64,000 nt of DNA, taken from assembly GCF_003716325.1 (NCBI RefSeq), contig NZ_RDSR01000002.1, positions 151,218-215,217 on the forward strand, written 5' to 3'. Both the position numbers and the translations under genes were made by a program. Below the pieces are notes generated by a model that worked only from the letters and a program-made list of their open reading frames with translations, ran no database searches and was not told the DNA's origin. Position 1 is the first letter of the stretch, and every line of letters starts with the position of its first letter. Of this stretch, positions 50,921 to 59,664 are shown one piece after another. The DNA is from Cryobacterium tepidiphilum (GTDB lineage: Bacteria > Actinomycetota > Actinomycetes > Actinomycetales > Microbacteriaceae).

Positions 50921-52957
50921 TCATCGCAGGAACGCGGCGGCCACGCCGGCGTCGACGGGGATGTGCAGGCCCGTGGTGTGGCTCAGGTCGTCGGTGCAGA
51001 GCGCGAACACCGCGTTCGCCACGTTCTCGGGCAGCACCTCGCGTTTCAGCAGGGTGCGCTGCGCGTAGTACGCGCCGAGCTCCTCCTCGGGCACGCCGTA
51101 TACGGCCGCGCGCTTGGCGCCCCAGCCCCCGGCGAAGATGCCCGAACCCCGCACGACCCCGTCGGGGTTGATGCCGTTCACCTTCACGCCGTGCTCGCCG
51201 AGCTCGGCGGCCAGAAGCCGCACCTGGTGCGCCTGGTCGGCCTTCGTCGCCGAGTAGGCGATGTTGTTCGGGCCGGCGAACACCGAGTTCTTCGAGGAGA
51301 TGTAGATGATGTCGCCGCCGAGCTTCTGCTCGATGAGCACTTTCGCGGCGGCGCGCGACACCAGGAACGACCCCTTCGCCATCACGTTGTGCTGCAGGTC
51401 CCAGTCGGCGACCGAGGTGTCGAGCAGCGACTTCGACAGCGACAGGCCGGCGTTGTTCACGACGAGGTCGAGTCCGCCGAACGCCAGCACGGCGGCGTCG
51501 ACGGATGCCTGCACCTGCGTCTCATCGGTGACGTCCGCCTGCACGCCGATCGCGACATCCGTCGTGCCCAACTCGGCCGCGGCGGCCTGCGCCTTGGCGA
51601 GGTCGAGATCCGCGATGACGACGCAGGCGCCCTCGGCGGCCAGGCGGGTGGCGATGGCGTTTCCGATGCCGGAGGCGGCACCGGTGACGAGCGCGATGCG
51701 CGATGCGAGCGGCTTGGGTTTCGGCATCCGTTGCAGCTTGGCCTCTTCGAGGGCCCAGTACTCGATGCGGAACTTCTCGGCCTCGTCGATGGGCGCGTAG
51801 CTCGAGATGCCCTCCGCGCCGCGCATGACATTGATGGCGTTGAGGTAGAACTCGCCGGCGACTCGGGCGGTCTGGCTGTTGGCGCCGTAGCTGAACATGC
51901 CCACGCCCGGTACGAGCACGATCAGTGGGTCGGCGCCGCGGATGGCGGGGGAGTCGGCCATGGCGTGCCGGTCGTAATAGGCCTGGTAGTCGGCGCGGTA
52001 CTGCGTGTGCAGCTCCTGCAGGCGGGCGATCGACTCGTCGACGGATGCCGTGGCCGGCAGGTCGAGCACCAGCGGCGTGACCTTGGTGCGCAGGAAGTGA
52101 TCCGGGCAGCTGGTGCCGAGGGCGGCCAGGCGCGCCAGCTCGGCGCGGGAGAGGAAGTCGAGTACGGCGGCGTCGTCACTGAAGTGGCCGACCTGCACGC
52201 GGTCGGTGGAGACGAGGCCGCGGATGGTCGGGGCGAGGGCGACGGCCTTCGCGCGGCGCTCGTCCTCGGGAAGCGGTTCGAAGTCTGCCACGACGGGGCC
52301 GAACGGCTCCGGCTTGGAGTGCGTCGCGATGTAGTCCGCGGCGGTCTCGATGATCCACAGCGAGTTCGCCTCGGCCTCGGCGCTCGTGTCGCCCCACGCG
52401 GTGATGCCGTGCCCGCCGAGGATCGCGCCCACGGCATCCGGGTTCTGCACTTTGATGCGCGCGATGTCGAGCCCGAGCTGGAAGCCGGGCCGGCGCCACG
52501 GCACCCAGACGACCTTGTCGCCGAAGATCGTGGGCGTGAGTGCTTCGCCGTCGGCGGCGGTCGCGATGGCGATGCCCGAGTCGGGGTGCAGGTGGTCGAC
52601 GTGCACGGCGTCGACGAGGCCGTGCATGGCGGTGTCGATCGAGGGCGCCGCCCCGCCCGTGCCGTGGAGCGTGTAGTCGAACGCGGCGACCATCTCGTCC
52701 TCGTGTTCCAGTCCGGGGTAGACGTTCGCGAGGGCGCGCAGCCGGTCGAGGCGCAGCACGGCGAGGCCCTGCTCGGTGAGGGTGCCGAGGTCGCCGCCGG
52801 AGCCCTTCACCCAGAGCAGTTCCACCGGCTCCCCGGTGACCGGGTCGGTGTCGGTGCCCTTGGCCGAGGTGTTGCCGCCGGCGTAGTTGGTGTTCTTCGG
52901 GTCGGCGCCGAGCCGGTTCGACCGGGCGATGAGTTCTGCGGCGGTGGGATTCGTCAT
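50921..52957 (-). CDS. rhaEW: Bifunctional rhamnulose-1-phosphate aldolase / L-lactaldehyde dehydrogenase (RhaEW)
   Basis: 678 residues. The first 420 form a class II aldolase domain (NTNYAGGNTSAKG, zinc His in DAVHVDHLHPDS and LGGHGITAWGD). The rest is a short-chain dehydrogenase with TGAASGIGNAIA, NNAG, Ser in IYISSKNSV and YSATK. The known fusion splits rhamnulose 1-phosphate into dihydroxyacetone phosphate and L-lactaldehyde and oxidises the latter to L-lactate. It overlaps the esterase gene by 4 bp. Confidence 0.93.
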   Translation of the reverse strand: MTNPTAAELIARSNRLGADPKNTNYAGGNTSAKGTDTDPVTGEPVELLWVKGSGGDLGTLTEQGLAVLRLDRLRALANVYPGLEHEDEMVAAFDYTLHGTGGAAPSIDTAMHGLVDAVHVDHLHPDSGIAIATAADGEALTPTIFGDKVVWVPWRRPGFQLGLDIARIKVQNPDAVGAILGGHGITAWGDTSAEAEANSLWIIETAADYIATHSKPEPFGPVVADFEPLPEDERRAKAVALAPTIRGLVSTDRVQVGHFSDDAAVLDFLSRAELARLAALGTSCPDHFLRTKVTPLVLDLPATASVDESIARLQELHTQYRADYQAYYDRHAMADSPAIRGADPLIVLVPGVGMFSYGANSQTARVAGEFYLNAINVMRGAEGISSYAPIDEAEKFRIEYWALEEAKLQRMPKPKPLASRIALVTGAASGIGNAIATRLAAEGACVVIADLDLAKAQAAAAELGTTDVAIGVQADVTDETQVQASVDAAVLAFGGLDLVVNNAGLSLSKSLLDTSVADWDLQHNVMAKGSFLVSRAAAKVLIEQKLGGDIIYISSKNSVFAGPNNIAYSATKADQAHQVRLLAAELGEHGVKVNGINPDGVVRGSGIFAGGWGAKRAAVYGVPEEELGAYYAQRTLLKREVLPENVANAVFALCTDDLSHTTGLHIPVDAGVAAAFLR

Positions 52958-53820
52958 GGGGAGCTTTCTGTCTGGCGGGAGGGGATGAGGTGCCCGGGGC
53001 AGAGCCAGGCGGCCATGCGCTCGATGCTCGTGGTGGCCGCGGGTTCGTTGGGTTGGTTGAGGTGGCCGTGCTTCGTGCCGGGCTCGCGTACCAGGAGGAG
53101 GTCGACGCCGGCCGCCGCGAGCTCACTCGCGTAGGCTTCTCCCGAGGAGCGCAGGCTGTCGCGGTCGGAGTTCAGGATGAACGTGGGCGGCAGCCCGGCC
53201 AGGTCGTGACCGCCGGGGAACGCGTACGGGTCGGCGAGTAAGGCCTCGTCGCGCACGTAGTTCAGGTTCATGGCGCGAACGGATGCCGGTGGGAACGCCG
53301 ATCCCGCATCCAGGCGGGCGATCTTGGCGGCCAGCTCCGGCGTGGGTTCGGGCAGCGCGGCGTGCAGGGTCGGGTAGGCCAGCAGCACCGACGCGGGCAG
53401 TACGCCGCCGGCGTCGCGGAGGCGCAGCGAGGCGCCGGCGGCGAGGTTGCCGCCGGCACTGGCACCGCCGAGCGAGAGCCTGTCAGGGTCGATGCCGAGC
53501 TCGGCTGCGTGCGCGTGGACCCATTCGAACGCTGCGGCCACTTCCTCGGAGGCGACCGGGAAGTGCGCACCGGTGCCACGGCCGACGGCCGGGGAGCCGC
53601 GCAGCTCGAACTGCGGCGCCAGCTGGTAGCCCACCGACACCACCGTGATGCCGCGGGCGGCGAGCTGCTGCCCCACCCAGTGCGCCTCGGGCATGTCGAG
53701 GTCGCCGAACGCGAACCCGCCGCCGTGCAGCCAGACCAGCCCCGGGCCATCCGTTGCCTCGGAGTCGTACACGCGCAGCGCCAGCGGGCCGTGCGGCCCG
53801 GCGATCTGCCTGTCACCCAT
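52954..53820 (-). CDS. Alpha/beta hydrolase, HSL-like esterase
   Basis: 288 residues. Oxyanion motif LVWLHGGGFAFGDLD, nucleophile Ser in GGASAGGNLAA, Asp in FILNSDRDSLRSSG and His in GTKHGHLNQ. It is soluble with no signal peptide. It sits inside the rhamnose operon between rhaI and rhaEW. Deacylation of acetylated rhamnose or rhamnogalacturonan pieces is a reasonable guess; other esters cannot be excluded. ATG 53820 is chosen because the family similarity starts there. Confidence 0.87.
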   Translation of the reverse strand: MGDRQIAGPHGPLALRVYDSEATDGPGLVWLHGGGFAFGDLDMPEAHWVGQQLAARGITVVSVGYQLAPQFELRGSPAVGRGTGAHFPVASEEVAAAFEWVHAHAAELGIDPDRLSLGGASAGGNLAAGASLRLRDAGGVLPASVLLAYPTLHAALPEPTPELAAKIARLDAGSAFPPASVRAMNLNYVRDEALLADPYAFPGGHDLAGLPPTFILNSDRDSLRSSGEAYASELAAAGVDLLLVREPGTKHGHLNQPNEPAATTSIERMAAWLCPGHLIPSRQTESSP

Positions 53821-53857
53821 GGGAGTCCGTTTCGTGAAGGTGCGAGAAAGGGAGCGC

Positions 53858-55024
53858 TCAGGCGCCCCAGCCGGCCTGCGTGCCGCCGACGCGCTCGGCC
53901 GCGATCCGCTGCAGGTGACCGGATGCCGCGTAGGCGGCCATCGGGTCAGCCGGAAGGCCGCGGGACTCGCGCCACTCGGCCAGGCCCGGGCGCACATCCG
54001 TGTAGAAGGCGTCCATGAGGATGCCGTTGGCGCCGAGCACGTCGCCGGCGTCCTGGGCCGCCTTCAAGGCGACCGCGTCGACGAGCAGCGCGCGCGCCGT
54101 CATCTCCTGCACGTTCAGCACCGAGCGGATCTGGCCGGGGATCTTGTCCTCGACGTTGTGGCACTGGTCGAGCATGAAGGCGACCGGGCTGTCCGGCCCG
54201 TAGCCGCCGCCGCGGATGACCTCGTAGAGGATGCGGAACAGCTGGAACGGGTCGGCGGCGCCGACGATGAGGTCGTCGTCGGCGTAGAAGCGGGAGTTGA
54301 AGTCGAAGGAGCCGAGCTTTCCGAGGCGCAGCAGCTGGGCGACGATGAACTCGATATTGGTGCCGGGTGCGTGGTGCCCGGTGTCGAGGCAGACCATGGC
54401 CTTGTCGCCGAGCGCCGCCACCTGCGCGTAGGAGGTTCCCCAATCGGGAACGTCGGTGTGGTAGAACGCCGGCTCGAAGAACTTGTACTCGAGCACCAGG
54501 CGCTGGTCGTCGCCGAGGCGGGCGTAGATCTGCTGCAGCGAGTCGGCGAGGCGGTCCTGCCGGCCGCGGATGTCGCCCTGCCCGGGGTAGTTGGTGCCAT
54601 CGGCGAGCCAGATCTTCAGGTCGCGGGAACCGGTCTGGTCCATGATGTCGATGCAGGCGAGGTGGTGGTCGATGGCCTTCCGGCGGATGCCGGCATCGGT
54701 GTGGGTGAGGCTGCCGAACTTGTAGTCGTTGTCCTGGAAGGTGTTCGAGTTGATGGTGCCGAGGCCGACGCCCAGGTCCTGGGCGAAGCGGCCGAGCGCC
54801 GCGTAGTCGTCGACGGTGTCCCACGGGATGTGCAGGGCCACGGTGGGAGCGAGCGCCGTGAATTCGTTGACGGTGGCCGCGTCGGCGATCTTCTCCTCGG
54901 GGGTGCGCGGTGTTCCCGGCGTCGCGAAGACCTTGAACCGGGTGCCCGAGTTGCCGAAGGCCCAGGAGGGCAGCTCGATGGTCTGCGTCTCCAGCTGGGA
55001 GAGGACGGCGGCGGGAAGCGTCAT
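53858..55024 (-). CDS. rhaI: L-rhamnose isomerase
   Basis: 388 residues of the xylose isomerase-like TIM barrel, of the RhaI type found in actinobacteria and pseudomonads. Metal and substrate segments include VALHIPWDTVDDY, IWLADGTNYPGQGD, LEYKFFEPAFYHTD, CLDTGHHAPGTNIE and FDFNSRFYADDDL. It converts L-rhamnose to L-rhamnulose. It overlaps rhaM by 4 bp. Confidence 0.93.
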   Translation of the reverse strand: MTLPAAVLSQLETQTIELPSWAFGNSGTRFKVFATPGTPRTPEEKIADAATVNEFTALAPTVALHIPWDTVDDYAALGRFAQDLGVGLGTINSNTFQDNDYKFGSLTHTDAGIRRKAIDHHLACIDIMDQTGSRDLKIWLADGTNYPGQGDIRGRQDRLADSLQQIYARLGDDQRLVLEYKFFEPAFYHTDVPDWGTSYAQVAALGDKAMVCLDTGHHAPGTNIEFIVAQLLRLGKLGSFDFNSRFYADDDLIVGAADPFQLFRILYEVIRGGGYGPDSPVAFMLDQCHNVEDKIPGQIRSVLNVQEMTARALLVDAVALKAAQDAGDVLGANGILMDAFYTDVRPGLAEWRESRGLPADPMAAYAASGHLQRIAAERVGGTQAGWGA

Positions 55025-55398
55025 GACGAGGGTCCTTCATTCGTTGCCTCGAGCGAGGCGAGTTGGTCGTGGAGGTTGAAGATTTCGGGGAGCTGCAGGA
55101 ACGACTGGTCGGGGCGGCCGTCGAGCGCGGCGAAGAACGGTGCCATGTCGGCCTCCCAGCGGGCGGCGGCGGGAGAGGCGGCGAGGTAGGCGTCGCTGGC
55201 CTCGAGCGAGTCGGTCTCGAAGTAGCCGATGAGCAGTCCGTCGTCGCGCAGGAACAGTGAGTAGTTGCGGCGACCGGATGCTTCGATCTCGCGCAGCATG
55301 TCCGGCCAGACGGTCTCGTGGCGCTCGCGGTATTCCTCGAGGCGGTCGGCGCGCACCTGGAGCTGAAAGCACACGCGGTGCGGGACTGCGCTGGTCAC
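55021..55398 (-). CDS. rhaM: L-rhamnose mutarotase
   Basis: 125 residues. The family pattern VCFQLQVRADRLEEYRERH, VWPDMLREIEASG and NYSLFLRDDGLLIGYFE is complete. GTG 55398 is the likely start, with GGAGGA at proper spacing, since upstream residues do not resemble the family. It interconverts rhamnose anomers for RhaI and is the first gene of the minus-strand rhamnose operon. Confidence 0.9.
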   Translation of the reverse strand: MTSAVPHRVCFQLQVRADRLEEYRERHETVWPDMLREIEASGRRNYSLFLRDDGLLIGYFETDSLEASDAYLAASPAAARWEADMAPFFAALDGRPDQSFLQLPEIFNLHDQLASLEATNEGPSS

Positions 55399-55426
55399 GG
55401 TGATGTCCTCCGCTGTCGTTCGTCGA

Positions 55427-55472
55427 TGAATCGTTTCAAGGAATGCTAATGGGTTTTCCAATGGGCGGTCAA
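55427..55472 (-). promoter_or_regulatory. rhaM operon promoter with LacI-type operator
   Basis: On the minus strand TTGACC (55472-55467), 18 bp, TAGCAT (55448-55443), then the dyad TGAAACGATTCA (55438-55427) at the predicted +1. The dyad differs by one base from the palindrome TGAAACGTTTCA used by many LacI/GalR proteins. Confidence 0.65.
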
Positions 55473-55544
55473 GCAGGCTCCGCTCCGGCGTGCCGTCGTC
55501 GGCGGCGCGCGGCCGGGAACGCCCGGGGCAAGATGGTGGGGTGT

Positions 55545-55597
55545 TTGCCGGAGCCGGCACCGCGTGGTTAGGATGAGCTCGGATAGCGCTTTCCCAA
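55545..55597 (+). promoter_or_regulatory. Promoter and LacI-type operator of the plus-strand sugar operon
   Basis: TTGCCG (55545-55550), 18 bp, TAGGAT (55569-55574), then GGATAGCGCTTTCCCAA (55581-55597) at the predicted +1. The operator resembles GGGAAAGCGCTTTCCC with a damaged left half. Confidence 0.6.
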
Positions 55598-55713
55598 CTC
55601 AGTACAACCGAGGTGGCGGAGGAGGTCTGCCGGCCTCGGCGGGCCCCAGGCGGCACCACTGTCAGCACGACAGACCACGCGCCCTCGGGCGCCGATACGC
55701 AATGGAGCGACCG

Positions 55714-56673
55714 ATGACCAGGAACGTGCAGCACGGGCCGAGTGACGAGGTGCGCATCACGAACGACGAGCCCGGCCGGCTCTCCCTGGAGTGGGCGGGC
55801 GGCGTGCTCGCGGAGTATGTGTTCGAGCCACGCGACGTGCAGCTCGAGTCCCCCCGTCCCTACTTCAGTCCGATTCGCACCCTCCGCGGCGACCTCGTCT
55901 CGCTCTTCCGCCCGCACGACCACGTCTGGCACAAGGGCATCACCTGGTCGCTGCCCGTGGTCGACGACGAGAACTTCTGGGGTGGTCCCACCTTCGTGCG
56001 TGGCGAAGGCTACGTGCAGTTGTCGAACAACGGCACGCAACGCCATCGCTCATTCCCGGGTTCCGGCTCCGACACCCGGGTCGTAGAGGAGCTGGACTGG
56101 GTGACCGAGGCGCAGCTGACCCTGTTCGAGGAGGTCAGGACCATCGGTGCCACCATCCTCGACGAGTCAGCCTGGGTGCTCACGTTCGAGACGGCCCTTC
56201 ACAACGTGACGGATGCCGCGATCTCGATCGGTTCCCCCACCACCCGGGGTCGCGACAACGCAGGCTATGGCGGCCTGTTCTGGCGTGGTCCCCGCTCGTT
56301 CACGGGTGGCGCCATCCTCGCCCCCGGGCGCAGTGGGGGCGACGAGCTGCGCGGCAGTCGGGAGCCGTGGATGGGGTTCACCGGGCAGCATGACGGCAGC
56401 GGCCGCTGGTCGACGCTCGTCATGGTCGACGACGAGCGCAACCCGGGACATCCGGTGGAGTGGTTCGCCCGCTCGGAGCAGTTCGCGTGCCTCTGCCCGG
56501 CGCCGTTCTTCAGCGAGGAAGTCGAGGTCGCGGCGGGGGAGACCCTGCGGCTGCGGTACGCCGTCGTCATCGCCGATGGTGCCGCCGACCCCGAGCGGGG
56601 CGCCCACCTCGCCGCCGCCGGCCAGCGGGTGCTCGACGCGGAGCTCGCGGCCGCCGCGGTGGCACCACGGTGA
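55714..56673 (+). CDS. PmoA-family protein (DUF6807)
   Basis: 319 residues, beta-rich. It has VFEPRDVQLESPRPYFSPIRTLRGDLVSLFRPHDHVWHKGITWSL in normal family order, with a conserved His-rich centre (HDHVWHKG), and a later GLFWRGPRSF. Such proteins are annotated PmoA-like but usually sit in sugar operons beside Gfo/Idh/MocA dehydrogenases. Their activity is unknown. ATG 55714 is preferred because GGAG lies 7 nt before it. First gene of the operon. Confidence 0.82.
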   Translation: MTRNVQHGPSDEVRITNDEPGRLSLEWAGGVLAEYVFEPRDVQLESPRPYFSPIRTLRGDLVSLFRPHDHVWHKGITWSLPVVDDENFWGGPTFVRGEGYVQLSNNGTQRHRSFPGSGSDTRVVEELDWVTEAQLTLFEEVRTIGATILDESAWVLTFETALHNVTDAAISIGSPTTRGRDNAGYGGLFWRGPRSFTGGAILAPGRSGGDELRGSREPWMGFTGQHDGSGRWSTLVMVDDERNPGHPVEWFARSEQFACLCPAPFFSEEVEVAAGETLRLRYAVVIADGAADPERGAHLAAAGQRVLDAELAAAAVAPR

Positions 56674-57449
56674 GCCGGATGCCCGCTTTCTCCGCGGCGG
56701 CAGCGTTCCCGGGCGGGACCTCGGTCACCGATCTCGAGGTGTACGGCGACGCCGCTCCCGACGGGCTGGCCGGCGGCGCCCCGCACATGCACCTGGTCTC
56801 CACGGAGGCCTACCTGGTCACGGCTGGCGCGGGCACGCTGCAGACCCTCGACGCGACGGGATTCCACGAGACGCCGCTGGTTCCCGGAAGCGTCGTCTGG
56901 TTCAGCCCCGGCGTCATCCACCGTGCGGTGAACAACGGCGGCCTGCGCGCAAAGGTCATCATGCAGAACGCCGGACTGCCCGAGCTCGGTGACGCGATCA
57001 TGACCTTCCCCGACGACGTGCTGGCCGACGCCGAGCGTTACCGCGCGAGCGCAGCCCTGCCGCCGGCGGACCGGGCGCCGGAGGAACGGCGCGCCGCGGC
57101 ATCCGCTCGTCGCGATCTCGCCGTCGACGGCTTCACGCGGCTGCGAGAGGCCATCGAATCCGGCGACACCGGGGCGCTCGACCGCTTCTATGCGCGCGCG
57201 GCCGCCCTGGTGCGGCCGCGCGTGGAGGACTGGCGGCAGCTCTGGACCGCGACGCTCGAGCCCGTCACCCGCGCCACCGCCGGTCAGCTCGCCGCCCTGG
57301 CCGCGGGCGCCGTGCCCCACCTCGCCGAGGGCCGCGTCTGGACCGCCGCAGTCACCCCCGCGCTCGGGATGTGCGGGATCCTGCAGCGCGCCGAGACCAC
57401 CCACCACCTCGCTCCCCATGACTCCCGTGGAAAGGCACCCCATGACTGA
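56670..57449 (+). CDS. Cupin domain protein
   Basis: About 259 residues. The N-terminal 110 form a cupin with metal-type residues in APHMHLVSTEAYLVTAGAG and PGSVVWFSPGVIHRAVN (His, His, Glu, His). The C-terminal half is helical and unassigned. GTG 56670 in a 4-bp overlap is taken as start; ATG 56679 is possible. It may bind or isomerise a sugar derivative. It overlaps the next gene by 8 bp. Confidence 0.8.
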   Translation: MSRMPAFSAAAAFPGGTSVTDLEVYGDAAPDGLAGGAPHMHLVSTEAYLVTAGAGTLQTLDATGFHETPLVPGSVVWFSPGVIHRAVNNGGLRAKVIMQNAGLPELGDAIMTFPDDVLADAERYRASAALPPADRAPEERRAAASARRDLAVDGFTRLREAIESGDTGALDRFYARAAALVRPRVEDWRQLWTATLEPVTRATAGQLAALAAGAVPHLAEGRVWTAAVTPALGMCGILQRAETTHHLAPHDSRGKAPHD

Positions 57450-58539
57450 CCGAAACCTGCGCGCCGCCATCGTCGGCACCGGTGCGATCGCCGCCGCGCA
57501 CGCCCAGGCGCTCACCGATTACCCGCACGCCGACATCGTCGCCGCCGTGGACGTCAGCGCAGAGCGGGCCGGCGAGTTCGCCTCGCGCTGGGGCATCCCT
57601 GCCAGCTATGCCTCGGCCGAGGAGTTGCTCGCGGCCGGTGAGGTCGACGTGGTGCACGTCTGCACGCCGCCCGGCGTGCACGCCGAGCAGACCATTGCGG
57701 CGCTGGACGCCGGCGCGCATGTTGTGGTCGAGAAGCCGCCGGCGCTGTCGCTCGACCAGCTCGATGCGATGACGGATGCCGCCACCCGCAACGACAGGGC
57801 CCTGGCCGTCGTGTTCCAGCAGCGCACCGGCACCGCCGCCGCGCACGTGCGTGGCCTGCTCGAGACCGGCGCGCTCGGCCGACCGCTCATCGCCACCTGC
57901 CAGACGCTCTGGTACCGCGACCCGGCCTACTTCGAGGTGCCGTGGCGCGGAAAGTGGGCGACCGAAGGCGGCGGCCCGACCCTCGGCCACGGCATCCACC
58001 AGATCGACCTGCTCGCGTGGCTCCTCGGCGACTGGGCGAGCGTGCAGGGCCAGCTGTGGCACCTGGCTCGCGAGGTGGAGACGGAGGACGCCTCGACCGC
58101 CGTGGTGACCTTCGCCAGCGGCGCCGTCGCATCCGTCATCACGAGCCTGCTCTCGCCGCGTGAGACGAGCTCGATCCGCATCGACACCGAGAAGGCCACG
58201 ATCACGGTCGACCACCTCTACGGGCACGGCCATGACAACTGGCGCATCACGCCGGCGCCCGGCGTCGGCGACGACGAGGCCGCCTCCTGGGTGCTGCCCG
58301 CCGTCGAGGAACCGAGCGGGCACGGCCCGCTCCTGCGCGACATCTACGACGCGCTCCGGTCGGGCGGGCCGCTGCCGGCGACCGCCGCGGACCCGAGCCG
58401 GTCGTTCGAGATCGTCACCGCTGTGTACTCGTCGGCGGCCACCGGCCGCCCCGTGACGCCCGCGACGTTGCGCGACGACGCCGAGCGCCGGGTGAGCCTG
58501 AGGAGTCCTGTCACCGAGCAGCAGCCCGGGCATGCCTGA
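57442..58539 (+). CDS. Gfo/Idh/MocA family oxidoreductase
   Basis: 365 residues. Rossmann motif AAIVGTGAIAAAHAQAL and the family signature VVVEKPPALSLDQLD, which holds the catalytic-type EKP lysine. The substrate domain has GGGPTLGHGIHQIDLLAWLLGD with the conserved His. It should oxidise or reduce a sugar or polyol with NAD(P). ATG 57442 has GGAAAGG upstream. Overlaps on both sides show a tight operon. Confidence 0.9.
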   Translation: MTDRNLRAAIVGTGAIAAAHAQALTDYPHADIVAAVDVSAERAGEFASRWGIPASYASAEELLAAGEVDVVHVCTPPGVHAEQTIAALDAGAHVVVEKPPALSLDQLDAMTDAATRNDRALAVVFQQRTGTAAAHVRGLLETGALGRPLIATCQTLWYRDPAYFEVPWRGKWATEGGGPTLGHGIHQIDLLAWLLGDWASVQGQLWHLAREVETEDASTAVVTFASGAVASVITSLLSPRETSSIRIDTEKATITVDHLYGHGHDNWRITPAPGVGDDEAASWVLPAVEEPSGHGPLLRDIYDALRSGGPLPATAADPSRSFEIVTAVYSSAATGRPVTPATLRDDAERRVSLRSPVTEQQPGHA

Positions 58540-59494
58540 CGGATTGCCGTTTCACGACCCGGTCTACGACGGCGCGACCGATCCCACCGTCATCCGTCAT
58601 CGCGAGAGCGGCGAATGGTGGATGTTCTACACCCAGCGTCGCGCGTCGATCGAAGGCCCCGGCGTCGCCTGGGTGCACGGCAGCCGCATCGGCATCGCGC
58701 GGTCGCCCGACGCGCTGACCTGGACGTACGCCGGCACCCTGCCAGGACTCGACGCGCCGCCGACACCGGAGGGTCGCAACACGCACTGGGCGCCCGAAGT
58801 GATCTGGGATGGCACGCGGTACCGCATGTTCCTCACCGTGATCAGCGGGATCCCCGACCGGTGGGAGGGTCACGACCGGCACATCGTCGAGTACACGAGC
58901 GACGACCTGTTCAGCTGGAGCCGGGTGGGCGTCGTGCCGCTCGGCAGCGACCGCGTGATCGACGCGTGCGCGGCGCGGTGCCCGGACGGTCTGTGGCGGC
59001 TCTGGTTCAAGAACGAAGCGGATGCCTCGACCACCTGGTGCGCGTCCACGCCCGACTTCGAGACCTGGATGGTCGAGGGCCAGGTGATCGGCGGCCGGCC
59101 GCATGAGGGGCCGAACGTCTTCGCCCTCGGCGGCTGGTGGTGGCTGCTCGTGGACGAGTGGCGGGGGATGGGCGTGTACCGATCGGCGGATGCCCGCACG
59201 TGGGAGCGCCAAGGTGGGCCCGACGCCGTGATCCTCGCTGCGCCCGGTGCCGGCCCGGAAGACGCGACCATCGGGCGACACGGTGACGTTGTGGTGCACG
59301 GCGAGCGCGCCGTGCTCTACTACTTCACCCACCCGTGGTGGAATGGTTCCGAGCTCGGACAGGGGGAGGGCGCGCACGTGCGAATCAGTGCCATTCACGC
59401 GGCTGCTCTCACCGTCAGCGCTGGCGAGTTGCTGTGCGACCGCGATGGAGAGTGTCGTCACGGGGTATCGGCGGAGGCCGGGGTTCAGTCGTAG
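58532..59494 (+). CDS. Beta-propeller glycoside hydrolase-like protein (GH43/GH32-like)
   Basis: 320 residues, no signal peptide. The five-bladed propeller pattern shows as HDPVYDGATDPTVIRHRESGEWWMFYTQ, RIGIARSPDALTWTYAG, THWAPEVIWDGTRYRMFLT and WRLWFKNEADAS. Asp in GATDPT and Glu in WAPEV could be the acidic pair of a GH43-type site. It probably acts on a short glycoside imported by the ABC system downstream. The family number is uncertain. Confidence 0.75.
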   Translation: MPDGLPFHDPVYDGATDPTVIRHRESGEWWMFYTQRRASIEGPGVAWVHGSRIGIARSPDALTWTYAGTLPGLDAPPTPEGRNTHWAPEVIWDGTRYRMFLTVISGIPDRWEGHDRHIVEYTSDDLFSWSRVGVVPLGSDRVIDACAARCPDGLWRLWFKNEADASTTWCASTPDFETWMVEGQVIGGRPHEGPNVFALGGWWWLLVDEWRGMGVYRSADARTWERQGGPDAVILAAPGAGPEDATIGRHGDVVVHGERAVLYYFTHPWWNGSELGQGEGAHVRISAIHAAALTVSAGELLCDRDGECRHGVSAEAGVQS

Positions 59495-59559
59495 AGCGCC
59501 CTTCTGCAGTGGCAAACACTCCCTGAAGAAAAAGAATATGAAACGTTTTAGAAATTGAG

Positions 59560-59606
59560 TTGACCAAGCCGGAATCGTGGGTTAGCTTGTGGGAAGCGCT
59601 TTCCCA
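59560..59606 (+). promoter_or_regulatory. Promoter and LacI-type operator of the sugar ABC operon
   Basis: TTGACC (59560-59565), 17 bp, TAGCTT (59583-59588), then TGGGAAGCGCTTTCCCA (59590-59606) at the predicted +1. Another LacI-like dyad, TGAAACGTTTTA, lies at 59539-59550 just upstream of the -35. Confidence 0.72.
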
Positions 59607-59664
59607 ATTGCGCGCACCGTAAGACGACTGCAACACCTGACAACGACGTTCCGGGAGGACAACG

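Larger units (their letters stand above)
55399..55713. other. 315-bp divergent control region
   Basis: This gap separates rhaM from the plus-strand sugar operon. It holds one promoter with an operator for each side (listed separately) and a small dyad TGCCGG-AG-CCGGCA at 55546-55559. No further ORF with coding character is seen; in-frame codons before ATG 55714 do not resemble the family. Confidence 0.6.
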
